A stretch of 64,000 bases of DNA from Halorubrum sp. 48-1-W (GCF_003287355.1 NZ_QMIM01000008.1:1-64000), one strand, 5' to 3'; positions 1 to 8,345 are shown, counted from the stretch's first letter. Translations and numbers: made by a program. Notes: a model not told the origin generated them from the sequence alone.

Positions 1-167
1 CGAAGCCACTCCCGTCCGTGCTCCCCATCAGGAGTGTAATCAACTCGGATCCGATGGCCAAGTGTGTCCAGATCCATCTCGTCGCGTTCACCGAGGAGTC
101 GAACGATCCGACCACGGAACTGCCGACGGCTCCCCTCGAAGCTCGGCTGGGTGGGTACGTCGGGCGC
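1..167 (-). pseudogene. Partial second copy of the mutY 3' region
   Basis: This stretch matches bases 2082-2248 inside the intact mutY with about 12 mismatches in 167 (roughly 93 percent), almost all silent. It encodes about 56 residues of the MutY C-terminal region with only two visible changes, Val to Ile and His to Arg. Homology stops abruptly at base 167 and the copy runs off the left window edge, so its 3' end is not seen. It has no MutY catalytic domain and is a remnant. The silent divergence suggests it separated from the intact copy long ago or came from a relative. Confidence 0.85.
136..167. repeat. Left copy of a 32-bp identical block (att-like)
   Basis: These 32 bases are identical to 2217-2248, lie at the exact edge of the partial mutY copy, and are followed by unrelated DNA. 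An identical core at the boundary of an otherwise diverged duplication is what integration or recombination into a gene 3' end leaves. No integrase is present, so a site-specific mechanism is only inferred. Confidence 0.55.
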
Positions 168-199
168 CACACCTTTGGGGATGGGTGTTTCTCGGGCTA

Positions 200-997
200 C
201 TATTCCTCTACTATCGAACTGATGTCGACTTCGAGCGTATCATAGACTGAGTTGAACTCGGGAAGATCCGCAACCAGGTCGGGAAGCGTATTCTGCCAGC
301 CGTCACGGATCTCATCCCGTTTCTCTCTGGGAAGTCCATCTCGGAGGTCAATGTCCAGACCGTCGTGTTCACACTTTCGCGTGAATGCCGGAAGGATAAC
401 CGAGTCATCAACGTCAGCCTCGGTAATCATCCGATAGAGATCGTAGTAATCCCGAGCCTGTGATCGCTGATAGAGCGCCCGCAACTTCTCTGCGAAAATC
501 TCCTCCAAGCTGTACGTGGTCAGCTTGAATTCAGGGACGTCCTCGTAGCTGTGGCGATGATCTACCGAGGGGAACGCAACGTATTCGTCTATCATAACGT
601 CCAGACTCGTCGTGTTCTTGTGACCGAGCACAGCGGTGTACTGGATGTCGATATCGACGTAGTGCGTCCGATACGCTTCTTTCTGTAGTTCGCGGTGTTT
701 GGTCACCTCGAAGTCGATGCCGGAGGCTCTGGCAGCGGCTTCTAATGCGCCTTGTAACTCCGTTTCGCTCCCTCGGTAATTCCCTTCCACACCGAAATCG
801 AGATCCTCCGAGTATCGCCACGTCTCCGGGAAGTACAACTTGCTGAGGGCAGTTCCGCCCTTGAACAGCAGGTTATCCCCGTATGGGCTCGTGTAAATCG
901 CCCACAAAATCCACGAGTTGACGTAGTTCTTCTCCGCGTAGCCGAGGCGAACATCCAGTTCTCTGGCCAGTCGTCGTAGTTGTGCTTCGGAGATCAT
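200..997 (-). CDS. abiEii: AbiEii-type nucleotidyltransferase toxin
   Basis: A 265-residue protein of the nucleotidyltransferase AbiEii/AbiGii toxin family, the toxin half of type IV toxin-antitoxin and phage-exclusion systems. The family signatures are present: FKGGTALSK at residues 45-53, RYSEDLDFG at 61-69 (the polymerase-beta-like acidic pair), EEIFAEKLRAL near 165 and RDYYDLY near 182. The start at 997 overlaps the AbiEi stop as ATGA, so the pair is translationally coupled; a longer frame upstream would run through AbiEi and is rejected. Base composition is visibly less GC-rich than the flanking chromosome. The known family transfers nucleotides to tRNA or other acceptors; the target here is unknown. 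Confidence 0.9.
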   Translation of the reverse strand: MISEAQLRRLARELDVRLGYAEKNYVNSWILWAIYTSPYGDNLLFKGGTALSKLYFPETWRYSEDLDFGVEGNYRGSETELQGALEAAARASGIDFEVTKHRELQKEAYRTHYVDIDIQYTAVLGHKNTTSLDVMIDEYVAFPSVDHRHSYEDVPEFKLTTYSLEEIFAEKLRALYQRSQARDYYDLYRMITEADVDDSVILPAFTRKCEHDGLDIDLRDGLPREKRDEIRDGWQNTLPDLVADLPEFNSVYDTLEVDISSIVEE

Positions 998-1830
998 TCT
1001 GAGAAGTTCTCCGGGAGGAACGATTCGGGGCTGACATTCAGGCGAATCTGGTAGTTGCTGTCGCGGGTTCCTGTCGCTTCTCTCGTCGGATCGAGCAGCG
1101 GGTACCCGGTCGTGAAGTTCTCGACGAGCTCGTCGCACTCCGGAAGATCGATGTCCAACTGGTCGGCGAGGTAGACGATTCGTTTCGTTGCAGCACCGTT
1201 CCCTACTCGCCGCAGGTACTCGACGACTCGTTCCCACGAACATCGCGTTTCGATCGCGTTCTGCATTGCCTTCGCAAGCTCACCGATACCGCCGCAGAAC
1301 TCCGGATGGTCGGCACAATCGACCAACGTCTTCTCGATACTCGAAATATTCACCTGACTTGACCCGACCGCAGTCGGTTGATAGCCGAAGAACTTCTGTT
1401 CAGTGACGGTCACCGGTCGATACGTCACCCCGTGGATCTCTCGCTCTTGAGCCCGCTTTGTCGTCACGATGTACACAGTCCGGGACAGCTGCTCTGTTAG
1501 CCCGTGGTGATTCATCGCACTCCAGTACCCGATGTACATCGGCTCCACGAGTGCAGACGCGATCACGAACTCGTGTTCGGTATAGACGGCGTTTTCGCCC
1601 GCAGCGAGTGGCAAGATGAGATACTTCCCGTGAGCGATTCGCTCAAGCCAACCTTTCTCTTTGAGCGTATACGCCATGTCCTTGGCCGACTTCCGGTGGA
1701 TGTCGAGGACGTCCGCGAGGTCACCGATGGTAACGATCTGTCGGCCCTCGCTTGCGAGCCGCGAGAGTGCCTGCGATTCACGTGTCGACAGGCTCTTTCT
1801 TAGGGTATCTTCCTCGTTTGTAGGCTCCAT
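994..1830 (-). CDS. abiEi: AbiEi-type antitoxin / transcriptional regulator
   Basis: A 278-residue protein matching AbiEi antitoxins in length and organisation. A winged-helix DNA-binding region covers about residues 15-75 and ends in a GKYLIL wing. A longer C-terminal domain follows, with segments such as YIGYWSAMNHHGL and SSIEKTLVDCADHPE that are typical of the family. It is the first gene of the pair and overlaps the toxin by four bases. AbiEi proteins neutralise AbiEii and repress their own promoter by binding inverted repeats. A TATA-like stretch lies near 1846-1857, about 24 bases upstream of the ATG, which suggests a short or leaderless transcript. Confidence 0.88.
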   Translation of the reverse strand: MEPTNEEDTLRKSLSTRESQALSRLASEGRQIVTIGDLADVLDIHRKSAKDMAYTLKEKGWLERIAHGKYLILPLAAGENAVYTEHEFVIASALVEPMYIGYWSAMNHHGLTEQLSRTVYIVTTKRAQEREIHGVTYRPVTVTEQKFFGYQPTAVGSSQVNISSIEKTLVDCADHPEFCGGIGELAKAMQNAIETRCSWERVVEYLRRVGNGAATKRIVYLADQLDIDLPECDELVENFTTGYPLLDPTREATGTRDSNYQIRLNVSPESFLPENFSE

Positions 1831-1999
1831 AGCCGCTTAGCGTACATAGTATCTAAATCCGAACGAGAATAAATGTATTCGTTGAGATCGGGTTTACCGA
1901 AAGTCGCCTTGATAAACGCTCAGAATACATAGACACAAATAGGGTGTGAAATAAAACCGGCCTTCTCGTATGTGAGTCGTTCAGCAGATCTGAATCGGA

Positions 2000-3013
2000 C
2001 TACTGGAGGCGAGCAGTTGTCTGATCGTCCTCTTCCTCGATCTTGACGAGACCGTCGTCGTCGAGGTCCGAAAGGAGACCCCGAAGCCACTCCCGTCCGT
2101 GCTCCCCATCAGGAGTGTAATCAACTCGGATCCGATGACCAAGCGTGTCCAGATCCATCTCGTCGTGTTCGCCGAGAAGTCGAACAACGCGCCCGCGGAA
2201 CTGTCGACGGCTCCCTTCGAAGCTCGGCTGGGTGGGTACGTCGGGCGCGGTGAAGTCCCCGGTTTGGTACGCGTGGCACCACTCGCGCCACGGGCAACCG
2301 GCCTCGTCACATCGCGGTTTCTTCCCGCAGGCGACGCCGCCGAGTTCCATAATGGCGTTGTTCCAGATTCGGGACTCTCCGTCCGGCATAAGCGCGTTCG
2401 CAACGGTTTCGTAGTCCGGATCGTCCGCATTATGGATTTCTGTAAACGCGCGGTAGAGCACGCGTTTCACGTTGGTGTCGACGACTGCGTCACCCGCGTC
2501 GAACGCGAAGGAGGCGACCGCGTTGGCGGTGTACGGGCCGACGCCCATCAGCTGTCGAAGTCCGTCGGGAGTCTCAGGGAATTCGCCGCCGTACTCCGAT
2601 TCGACCTGCGTCGCCGCCTCGTGGAGGTACGTCGCGCGGTTGTTGTATCCGAGCGAGTGGTCCGACCAGAAGGCGACCACGTCGCTCCGGTCGGCGGCGG
2701 CGAGGGCGGCTGCCGTCGGCCAGCGTTCGAGGAAGTCCTCCCACGCGGGGACGACCCGGTCGAGTTGGGTCTGCTGGCTCATCACCTCGCTGACGAGGAC
2801 CTCGTACGGGTCGGTCGTCCGCCGCCAGGGGAACTCGCGGTGGTCCTCCTCGTACCACGCGACGAGCGCCTCCCGGACCGCCTCGCGGTCCGCGGGAAGC
2901 GACGGCGCATCGCCGTCGGCGGGAGTGGAGGTGTCGCCGTCGGCGGGGCACGGACGGCGGGAACCGCCTTCGTCGGGTCCGGTCGTACCCTCGTCGGGTC
3001 CGGTCATATCCAC
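2000..3013 (-). CDS. mutY: A/G-specific adenine glycosylase MutY
   Basis: A 337-residue base-excision repair glycosylase that removes adenine mispaired with 8-oxoguanine. Visible features are SEVMSQQTQ with catalytic Glu76, the helix-hairpin-helix LMGVGPYTANAV at 155-166, the catalytic Asp179 in VVDTNVKRV, and four cysteines (229, 235, 240, 246) for an iron-sulfur cluster. Their spacing is C-x5-C-x4-C-x5-C, not the C-x6-C-x2-C-x5-C of E. coli MutY. The C-terminal part is a short region rather than a clear MutT-like domain, and this is the segment duplicated at 1-167. The N-terminus has an acidic extension with a doubled TGPDEG heptad. Confidence 0.92.
   Translation of the reverse strand: MDMTGPDEGTTGPDEGGSRRPCPADGDTSTPADGDAPSLPADREAVREALVAWYEEDHREFPWRRTTDPYEVLVSEVMSQQTQLDRVVPAWEDFLERWPTAAALAAADRSDVVAFWSDHSLGYNNRATYLHEAATQVESEYGGEFPETPDGLRQLMGVGPYTANAVASFAFDAGDAVVDTNVKRVLYRAFTEIHNADDPDYETVANALMPDGESRIWNNAIMELGGVACGKKPRCDEAGCPWREWCHAYQTGDFTAPDVPTQPSFEGSRRQFRGRVVRLLGEHDEMDLDTLGHRIRVDYTPDGEHGREWLRGLLSDLDDDGLVKIEEEDDQTTARLQ
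2217..2248. repeat. Right copy of the 32-bp identical block inside mutY
   Basis: Identical to 136-167 and offset by 2081 bases. It lies within the coding sequence for the MutY C-terminal region. Everything between the two copies (the mutY 3' end, abiEi and abiEii) would be the incoming segment if the repeats mark recombination ends. Confidence 0.55.
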
Positions 3014-3109
3014 CGTCGGCGCGCGTGCGGTTTATCGGTGATGGTCCGAGGTGACCGGCGCTGATCCGAGGCGGATTTCGAGCCATCGTGGGGGTGCCCG
3101 AACGCCCCC

Positions 3110-4450
3110 TCAGGCGACTTCCTCTATCGCCGTCGTCAACAGGTCACAGCCGAGTTCGATCTCGCGTTCGGTGACGTCGAGCGGCGGGAGGATCCGGATC
3201 ACCTTCTGCCCGCACGCGAGGGTGAGCAGGCCGTGTCGAACCGCCCGATCGACGACCTCGTCTCTGCGGTCCGTCGTGTCGAACTCGACGGCGAGCATGA
3301 GCCCCTTCCCGCGCACGTCGACGACGCCCTCGGGGTCGGCGTCGCGCATCGTCTCGAGGAACTGCCGGCCGCGTTCGATCGCGTTCTCCATGAGCCCCTC
3401 CTCGCGGATCGCGTCGATCGTGAGCGAGCCCTGGAGCGCGCCGATGACGTCGCCCGCCCCCCACGTCGAGGAGATCCGGCCGGTCTCCTCGGGGAACACG
3501 TCCGACCGGGAGACGGTCGCCCCGACGCGCAGGCCCTTCGCGCTCGTGATCACGTCGGGTTCGATCGCGTAGTTGTCCGCGCCCCACATCTCCCCGGTGC
3601 GCCCGAGCCCGGACTGAATCTCGTCGGCGATGAGGGTGATGTCGTGTTCCTCGACCAGGTCGGCGATCTCGTCGGTGAACGCCTCCGAGGGGAACCGGTA
3701 GCCGCCCTCGCCCTGGATCGGCTCCATGATCAGGTACGCGACCTCGTCGGGGTCGATGTGGCCGCTCTTCGGGTCGAGCCGCTCGCGCAGTCGCGACTCC
3801 CCGTCGGCGAAGAAGCCGCACGAGCAGGTGTCGGGTGAACACGTGCGGTCGTCACAGTACGGCGCGTCGTGGACGCCGCCGATCTCGGGGAAGTCCCGAC
3901 GATAGACGGACTTCGAGCGGTTGAGCGAGAGCGCGCCAAGGGTCCGGCCGTGGAACGCGCCCTCGAAGGTGATCGCGTACTTCGCACCGTCGGCGTCGTC
4001 GTAGGCGACCTTGATCGCGTTCTCGACCGCCTCCGCCCCCGAATTCGAGAGGAAGACGGTGTCCATGTCGTAGTGGGCGGTGATGTCAGTGAGCCGGTCC
4101 ATGAGGTCGGCCGGACCGGGAACTGCCTCGCCAGGGGGGTTGCCGTCGGAGACGTAGAAGTCCTGACCCGCGATCTTCGTCGGGTCGACGACGTCGAACT
4201 CCTCCATCGGTTCGGTGATGAGCGGGTTGTTGTACCCGAGCGGCGCGGCGGCGACGTGGCTCGTGAAGTCCATGAGGACGTTGCCGTCGACGTCGGTACA
4301 GAAGGGTCCCGTCGCGGGGGCGGTGCGGTCCCATACGAACTCGTAGACGTACGTGCTCGGCGCCGCCGATCGGTGGTGGTGGTCGACCCACTCTTGGGCT
4401 CGCTCGCCCGGGAACTCGGTCACTTCGGGTGTTACGGTATCACGGTCCAT
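3110..4450 (-). CDS. Class III (ornithine/GABA-type) PLP aminotransferase
   Basis: A 446-residue fold-type I aminotransferase. SNSGAE at 135-140 binds the cofactor phosphate, Asp276 in ADEIQSG contacts the pyridine nitrogen and Lys305 in TSAKGL forms the Schiff base. The family moves an amino group from an omega-amine (GABA, ornithine, beta-alanine, diaminobutyrate) to a keto acid; the substrate cannot be told from sequence. A Cys-rich insert has Cys199, 204, 209 and 211. The start at 4450 fits the family N-terminus; the open frame extends upstream through padR but without family similarity. It lies 101 bases downstream of padR on the same strand and may be co-transcribed with it. Confidence 0.88.
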   Translation of the reverse strand: MDRDTVTPEVTEFPGERAQEWVDHHHRSAAPSTYVYEFVWDRTAPATGPFCTDVDGNVLMDFTSHVAAAPLGYNNPLITEPMEEFDVVDPTKIAGQDFYVSDGNPPGEAVPGPADLMDRLTDITAHYDMDTVFLSNSGAEAVENAIKVAYDDADGAKYAITFEGAFHGRTLGALSLNRSKSVYRRDFPEIGGVHDAPYCDDRTCSPDTCSCGFFADGESRLRERLDPKSGHIDPDEVAYLIMEPIQGEGGYRFPSEAFTDEIADLVEEHDITLIADEIQSGLGRTGEMWGADNYAIEPDVITSAKGLRVGATVSRSDVFPEETGRISSTWGAGDVIGALQGSLTIDAIREEGLMENAIERGRQFLETMRDADPEGVVDVRGKGLMLAVEFDTTDRRDEVVDRAVRHGLLTLACGQKVIRILPPLDVTEREIELGCDLLTTAIEEVA

Positions 4451-4551
4451 ACCACGGTGTACGTCCCGACCGCGAAAAAACGGGGGGCGACCATGGGAGG
4501 AGGGTCGGCGGTGAATCCGACAGCGGTCGAGGGGGAGGAGGGTCGGATCGG

Positions 4552-4827
4552 TCAGTGCTCGATATACGTGGTCTCCCACTCCGTGCGCGCGTCGATCTCG
4601 CGTCGCCCGCGGCGGGTGAGCGTGTAGTAGTTCGTCCGTCGGTCGCGTTGTCCCTTCTCGACGAGCCCCTTTTCGACGAGCGTATCGAGGTTTGGATAGA
4701 GCCGACCGTGGTGGATCTCCTTTTCGTAGTAGTCCTCCAGTTCGTCCTTGATGGCCAATCCGTGCGGCTCCTCGAGACCGGCGATCACGTAGAGCAAGTC
4801 GCGCTGGAAACCTGTGAGGTCGTACAT
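4552..4827 (-). CDS. PadR-family winged-helix regulator
   Basis: A 91-residue protein consisting almost entirely of one PadR winged helix: GFQRDLLYVIAGLEEPHG, a helix with YYEKEIHHGRLYPNLDTL, and the wing TNYYTLTRRGRREI. It resembles short haloarchaeal PadR proteins related to the oxidative-stress regulator RosR, but the sequence alone does not establish that role. The start at 4827 begins at the conserved MYDLTGFQ; a longer frame adds 37 unrelated residues across the AT-rich promoter. A 10-bp palindrome sits between the TATA-like region and the start, which suggests self-regulation. Confidence 0.88.
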   Translation of the reverse strand: MYDLTGFQRDLLYVIAGLEEPHGLAIKDELEDYYEKEIHHGRLYPNLDTLVEKGLVEKGQRDRRTNYYTLTRRGRREIDARTEWETTYIEH

Positions 4828-4839
4828 GCGGCTGTGCGG

Positions 4840-4849
4840 ACATATATGT
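4840..4849. promoter_or_regulatory. Palindrome ACATATATGT in the padR promoter
   Basis: A perfect 10-bp palindrome 13 bases upstream of the padR ATG. On the minus strand a TATA-like AT-rich stretch (about 4852-4866) lies just upstream. The palindrome therefore sits between the box and the likely transcription start, a typical repressor position. Binding by PadR is inferred. Confidence 0.45.
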
Positions 4850-4949
4850 TGAAAATAAATAAATATACCGTTACATAGATCGGAATACGAGGTAATCCGA
4901 CTCATACCGCGGTGGCGTGAGGCGTTCGGAACTACCACGTAATGTACAC

Positions 4950-5190
4950 TAGTTCTCGGATCGGCCGCCGTTTTCGGCGGCTCGGGTATACACTATATCT
5001 AACATGAATCCGACGGATCCGACCCGCCCGTCATCGATGATCGATGAGTTCGGCGCCGACGAACCGGTGGCTGGGGGTTCGATCCTCGAGAACGAACGCA
5101 GGCCCCACGCGGAAAAAAGCCGCGTGAGGCGCACGTTCGAAATTGGTCCCCGCTGACGCTTCGGCCCTCCAGACGAAGCGTCACGTGACG
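4950..5190. other. Hairpin-rich gap, no convincing gene
   Basis: The 400-base gap between padR and the small gene at 5228 has no credible protein. It contains four inverted repeats: a 7-bp stem with a TTTT loop at 4964-4981, a 15-base palindrome at 5032-5046, a 7-bp stem with an A-rich loop at 5106-5126, and a 10-bp stem at 5154-5183 that overlaps a 12-bp palindrome at 5179-5190. A T-loop-like motif near 5080 does not fold into a tRNA. The density of structure could mark a small RNA, transcription terminators or remnants of a small element. Confidence 0.35.
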
Positions 5191-5227
5191 GTATTGGGTT
5201 GATAGTAATAAACCTATCGAGGGTGCG

Positions 5228-5374
5228 CTACATGTGTTCCTCTTCTAACACCCACCCGAGCGCGCGTTTGTAGTGGGTGAAAAGCTCCTCGACCCCACGG
5301 TGGGACATGTCGTCGTCGGCCAACTCCTCACACAGGAACTCGTACTGCTCGCGGACCTCCTCTTCCGAGCGCAT
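5228..5374 (-). CDS. Small acidic conserved-type protein (48 aa)
   Basis: An acidic 48-residue protein, largely helical by composition, ending in LGWVLEEEHM. No domain is recognised. It lies head-to-head with priS, 120 bases away, a position where haloarchaea often carry a short uncharacterised protein. The start MRSEEEV is the first ATG giving a haloarchaeal-type acidic product; the longer upstream frame runs antisense to priS and is rejected. Function is unknown. Confidence 0.6.
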   Translation of the reverse strand: MRSEEEVREQYEFLCEELADDDMSHRGVEELFTHYKRALGWVLEEEHM

Positions 5375-5494
5375 GGGTGCGGTACGGGCGCCCGACTCAA
5401 AGGGTTGTGGTCGCCCTCGAGCCGTAGTCGGCCGTGAGTCGGCTCGGCCGCGAGCGACACGTCTATACGGCGACCCCGGATACACGGTGGAACG

Positions 5495-6658
5495 ATGGAC
5501 GACCGGACGCGCGAGTACCTCCGGGGGCGGTTCGGCGACTACTATCGGGGGACGTCGCTGTCGCCGCCGCCGGACGCACACCTCCGCGAGTGGGGACACA
5601 TCCCGTGGACGCCCGGCGCGGGCACGACGATGGTCCGTCACCAGTCGACGTACGACCTGGGCGATCTCGACACGTTCTTCGCGGACAACGCCCCGCGACA
5701 CGCGTACTTCTCGACTGCGCGATACGACGACCCCGGCGCGTCGACCATGGCGAAGAAAGGGTGGCGCTCCGCGGACCTCGTCTTCGACCTCGACGCCGAC
5801 CACCTCCCTGGGGTCGATCCCGCGGAGGCGACGTACCGGGAGATGCTCGAGGCGTGTCAGGACGCGCTCCGTCGACTGCTCGACTTCCTCGAGACCGACT
5901 TCGCGTTCGAGGACCTCACGGTCGTCTTCTCCGGGGGACGCGGCTACCACGTCCACGTCCGCGACGAGTCGGTCCGGGAGCTGGAAAGCGAGGCCCGCCG
6001 GGAGGTCGTCGATTACGTCCGCGCGATCGACCTCGACGTCGACGGGCTGGTCCGCACCGTCTCCGACCGCGGAACGACGAAGCGGATGCTCCGAACCGAG
6101 GGCGGCTGGGGCGCGCGCGTCCACGACGCGCTCGTCGGGTACGCCGACGACCTCCGGGAGATGGACGACGCGGACGCCCGCGAGCGGCTCATGGAGCTCG
6201 ACGGGATCGGCGAGGGTCGCGCGGAGACGATCCTCGGCGCGTTCGATCGGAACCCCGACGCGGTCCGCGAGGGCAACGTCGAGGCCGGCGGCCCGGGCGT
6301 GCGCCGGCTCGTCTCCGCGCTCGCCGCCCGGGTGGCTGCGACCGACGCCGCCCCGATCGACGAGCCGGTGACGACCGACACGCGCCGGCTCATCCGGCTA
6401 CCCGGAACGCTTCACGGTGGGTCGGGTCTCGTCGTCACGCCAATCGATCGCAACGACCTCGACGAGTTCGACCCGCTCCGGGACGCGGTCCCGGACCGCT
6501 TCGTCGGGCGCGACATCCGGATCGAGGTCGACGAGGACGCGACGGTAGAACTAAACGGAAAGAGGCACACAGTCCAAGCCGGCGAGAACACCGTACCCGA
6601 GTTCGCGGGCGTCTTCCTGATGGCCCGCGGCGAGGCGCGGAAGGCCCCCGAACGATGA
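5495..6658 (+). CDS. priS: DNA primase small (catalytic) subunit PriS
   Basis: A 387-residue archaeo-eukaryotic primase catalytic subunit that makes RNA or DNA primers at the replication fork with PriL. The catalytic acidic motif DLDAD is at 98-102, and SGGRGYHVHV at 146-155 is the nucleotide-binding loop. A third motif, RLPGTLHGGSGL, near the C-terminus matches the conserved RxPxSLHG region. Length is normal. Its stop overlaps the GINS start as ATGA, so the two replication proteins are translationally coupled. Confidence 0.95.
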   Translation: MDDRTREYLRGRFGDYYRGTSLSPPPDAHLREWGHIPWTPGAGTTMVRHQSTYDLGDLDTFFADNAPRHAYFSTARYDDPGASTMAKKGWRSADLVFDLDADHLPGVDPAEATYREMLEACQDALRRLLDFLETDFAFEDLTVVFSGGRGYHVHVRDESVRELESEARREVVDYVRAIDLDVDGLVRTVSDRGTTKRMLRTEGGWGARVHDALVGYADDLREMDDADARERLMELDGIGEGRAETILGAFDRNPDAVREGNVEAGGPGVRRLVSALAARVAATDAAPIDEPVTTDTRRLIRLPGTLHGGSGLVVTPIDRNDLDEFDPLRDAVPDRFVGRDIRIEVDEDATVELNGKRHTVQAGENTVPEFAGVFLMARGEARKAPER

Positions 6659-7647
6659 ACCTGGACGAACTGCGCTCGGTACAGGCGAAGGAACGCCGCA
6701 AGGACAGCCTCCAGCACCTGCGGGACGCCTTCTACGACGACGTGGCCGGCTACGTCTCCGACCTGCGCGCAGCGCGGGACCGACGCGCCGACCAGGTCGA
6801 CAACCCCTTCTCGGACGACGACGTCCGGCGGATGTCGGACGAGCTCGAGACGGCAGAAGAGGTCGCCGAGGCGCTCTACGAGCGCCGCGTCGGCAAGGTC
6901 GTCAAGCTCGCGTCGTTCGCGGCGGCGGACATGTCCGTCGAGACCGACGGGATGACGAGCCCGGAGCGCGCCCTCTTCGACGACCTCGTCGCGCGGATCC
7001 GCGACAACAAATCCGAGGTTCTCGCGACGCTGGCCGGCGAGGTGCCGCCCGCTGGTGACGACGAGCCGGTCCCGGATCCCGAGGTCGGGGACGAACCGGA
7101 AGGGGCCTCGACCAGCCGTGCCGATGCCGCTGGGGCACGGGAGGCCGACGCCTCCGTTCCGTCGGACCCCGTCGACCCGGCCCCGCCGGAATCCGATCCG
7201 GGTTCGGACGTCCTCGCGGGAGCGATGGGCGGTGACCCCGCGGGATCGGGCGACGACGGCTCGCCCGACGAACCCGCCGAACTGCCCGACTCACACGCGT
7301 CTACAACCGACACCGAACCCGGCACCGCGAGCACCGACGGCGGCCCGACGACCGTAGATCCCGACCCGGCTCCCCCCGGCGCGCCGGGCGTGGACGGCCC
7401 GGAGGTCGACGGTTCGGAGCCGACGGCGACCGACCCGGCCCCGTCCGGGGACAGCGAGTCGTCGTCGACGCGCGACCCCGCCACGACGACGATCGATCGC
7501 GAGACCGTCCGCATCACTCGCGACGTCGGCGAGATATTCGGCGTCGACGAGCGCGAGTACGACCTCGCGAGCGAGGACGTCGTCACCCTCCCGACCGCGA
7601 ACGCGGAGCCGCTCGTCGAGCGGGACGCCGCCGAGCGGATCGAGTGA
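6655..7647 (+). CDS. Archaeal GINS subunit (Gins51-like)
   Basis: A 330-residue GINS-family protein, the MCM helicase cofactor that couples with Cdc45/GAN. A helical A domain covers about residues 1-125 (MNLDELRSVQ through the ALYERRVGKVVKLA helix). An unusually long Pro/Asp/Ser/Thr-rich linker of about 150 residues follows, which looks disordered. The small beta-rich B domain comes last, containing VRITRDVGEIFGVDEREYDL. A-then-B order matches Gins51. The start overlaps the priS stop by four bases, the expected haloarchaeal pairing. Confidence 0.88.
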   Translation: MNLDELRSVQAKERRKDSLQHLRDAFYDDVAGYVSDLRAARDRRADQVDNPFSDDDVRRMSDELETAEEVAEALYERRVGKVVKLASFAAADMSVETDGMTSPERALFDDLVARIRDNKSEVLATLAGEVPPAGDDEPVPDPEVGDEPEGASTSRADAAGAREADASVPSDPVDPAPPESDPGSDVLAGAMGGDPAGSGDDGSPDEPAELPDSHASTTDTEPGTASTDGGPTTVDPDPAPPGAPGVDGPEVDGSEPTATDPAPSGDSESSSTRDPATTTIDRETVRITRDVGEIFGVDEREYDLASEDVVTLPTANAEPLVERDAAERIE

Positions 7648-7675
7648 GGCCCGTCGCGGTGTGGATGCGTCGACG

Positions 7676-7683
7676 TTTTTATT
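7676..7683 (+). promoter_or_regulatory. TATA-like box for the DUF998 gene
   Basis: TTTTTATT is centred about 27 bases upstream of the ATG at 7707. This predicts a leaderless transcript starting at or one base before the start codon, the common haloarchaeal arrangement. Confidence 0.55.
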
Positions 7684-7706
7684 CCACGGTCAGGTAGGGT
7701 ACGGTC

Positions 7707-8345
7707 ATGGAAGACGACGGACCGACGGACGGCCCGATCGGGTTCCCGTCCCCGGTCACAGCCCGGGTCTTCGGCGCGGTCGCGACGCTGGCCGCGCTCG
7801 GCGGGATCGTCGTCGCGATACGTCTCGATCCGACGTTCTCGTGGACGACGGACGCGCTCTCGGACCTCGGCGTTCGCGAGCGGAGCGCCCCGGCGTTCAA
7901 CGGCGGGCTGGTCATCGGCGGCCTCGCGGGGCTCGGCTACGCTGTCGGGCTGTGGGAACGCGGCCGAGCACGCACCGCGGGCCGGCTCCGGGCAGTCGTC
8001 TTCGCGCTCGCGATGGTCTCGATGGCCGGCACCGGCGTCTTCGATCTCACGCGGGCGCTCCACGGCCCGGCGGCCGTCGGCTTCTACCTCCTCGCCACGG
8101 TCGCCTTCGGGATCGACGGGGTCGTTCGCCGGAACGTCGCGACCGGCCGGGTCGCGCTCGGGTTCGTCCCCGTCCACGTGGCCGTCTGGACCTCGTTCCT
8201 CGCGGGACTCTGGCCGGTGACGGGGCTCGCGTTGCCCGAGCTTCCTGGCGCGCTCATGCTCGCCGTCTGGGTGTGGCTCGTCGGCCCCCTGCCGGTGCTC
8301 GGGAGGCGTTCGATCGAGTCCGAGCCCGCGACCGACGGACACTAA
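7707..8345 (+). CDS. DUF998 family integral membrane protein
   Basis: A 212-residue protein with about six hydrophobic helices and the DUF998 pattern. A first helix is followed by FSWTTDALSDLGV, then GLVIGGLAGLGYAVG, a central AGTGVFDLT segment and a final LMLAVWVWLVGPLPVLG helix. The family is widespread in haloarchaea and its biochemical role is unknown. The TATA-like box at 7676 places the transcript start at this ATG. It lies between GINS and a beta-CASP nuclease with no clear functional link to either. Confidence 0.8.
   Translation: MEDDGPTDGPIGFPSPVTARVFGAVATLAALGGIVVAIRLDPTFSWTTDALSDLGVRERSAPAFNGGLVIGGLAGLGYAVGLWERGRARTAGRLRAVVFALAMVSMAGTGVFDLTRALHGPAAVGFYLLATVAFGIDGVVRRNVATGRVALGFVPVHVAVWTSFLAGLWPVTGLALPELPGALMLAVWVWLVGPLPVLGRRSIESEPATDGH

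Noticed and set aside
3110-4843. Longer aminotransferase starting upstream of padR
   Set aside because: The extension would cover the PadR gene in another frame and has no aminotransferase features.
5060-5100. tRNA-like T-loop (GGTTCGATCC) in the hairpin-rich gap
   Set aside because: The flanking bases do not form a five-pair T stem or an acceptor stem, on either strand.
5434-7647. Long rightward frame beginning before priS
   Set aside because: Its first 400 codons overlap priS in another frame and are Arg-rich; only the GINS part from 6655 is real.
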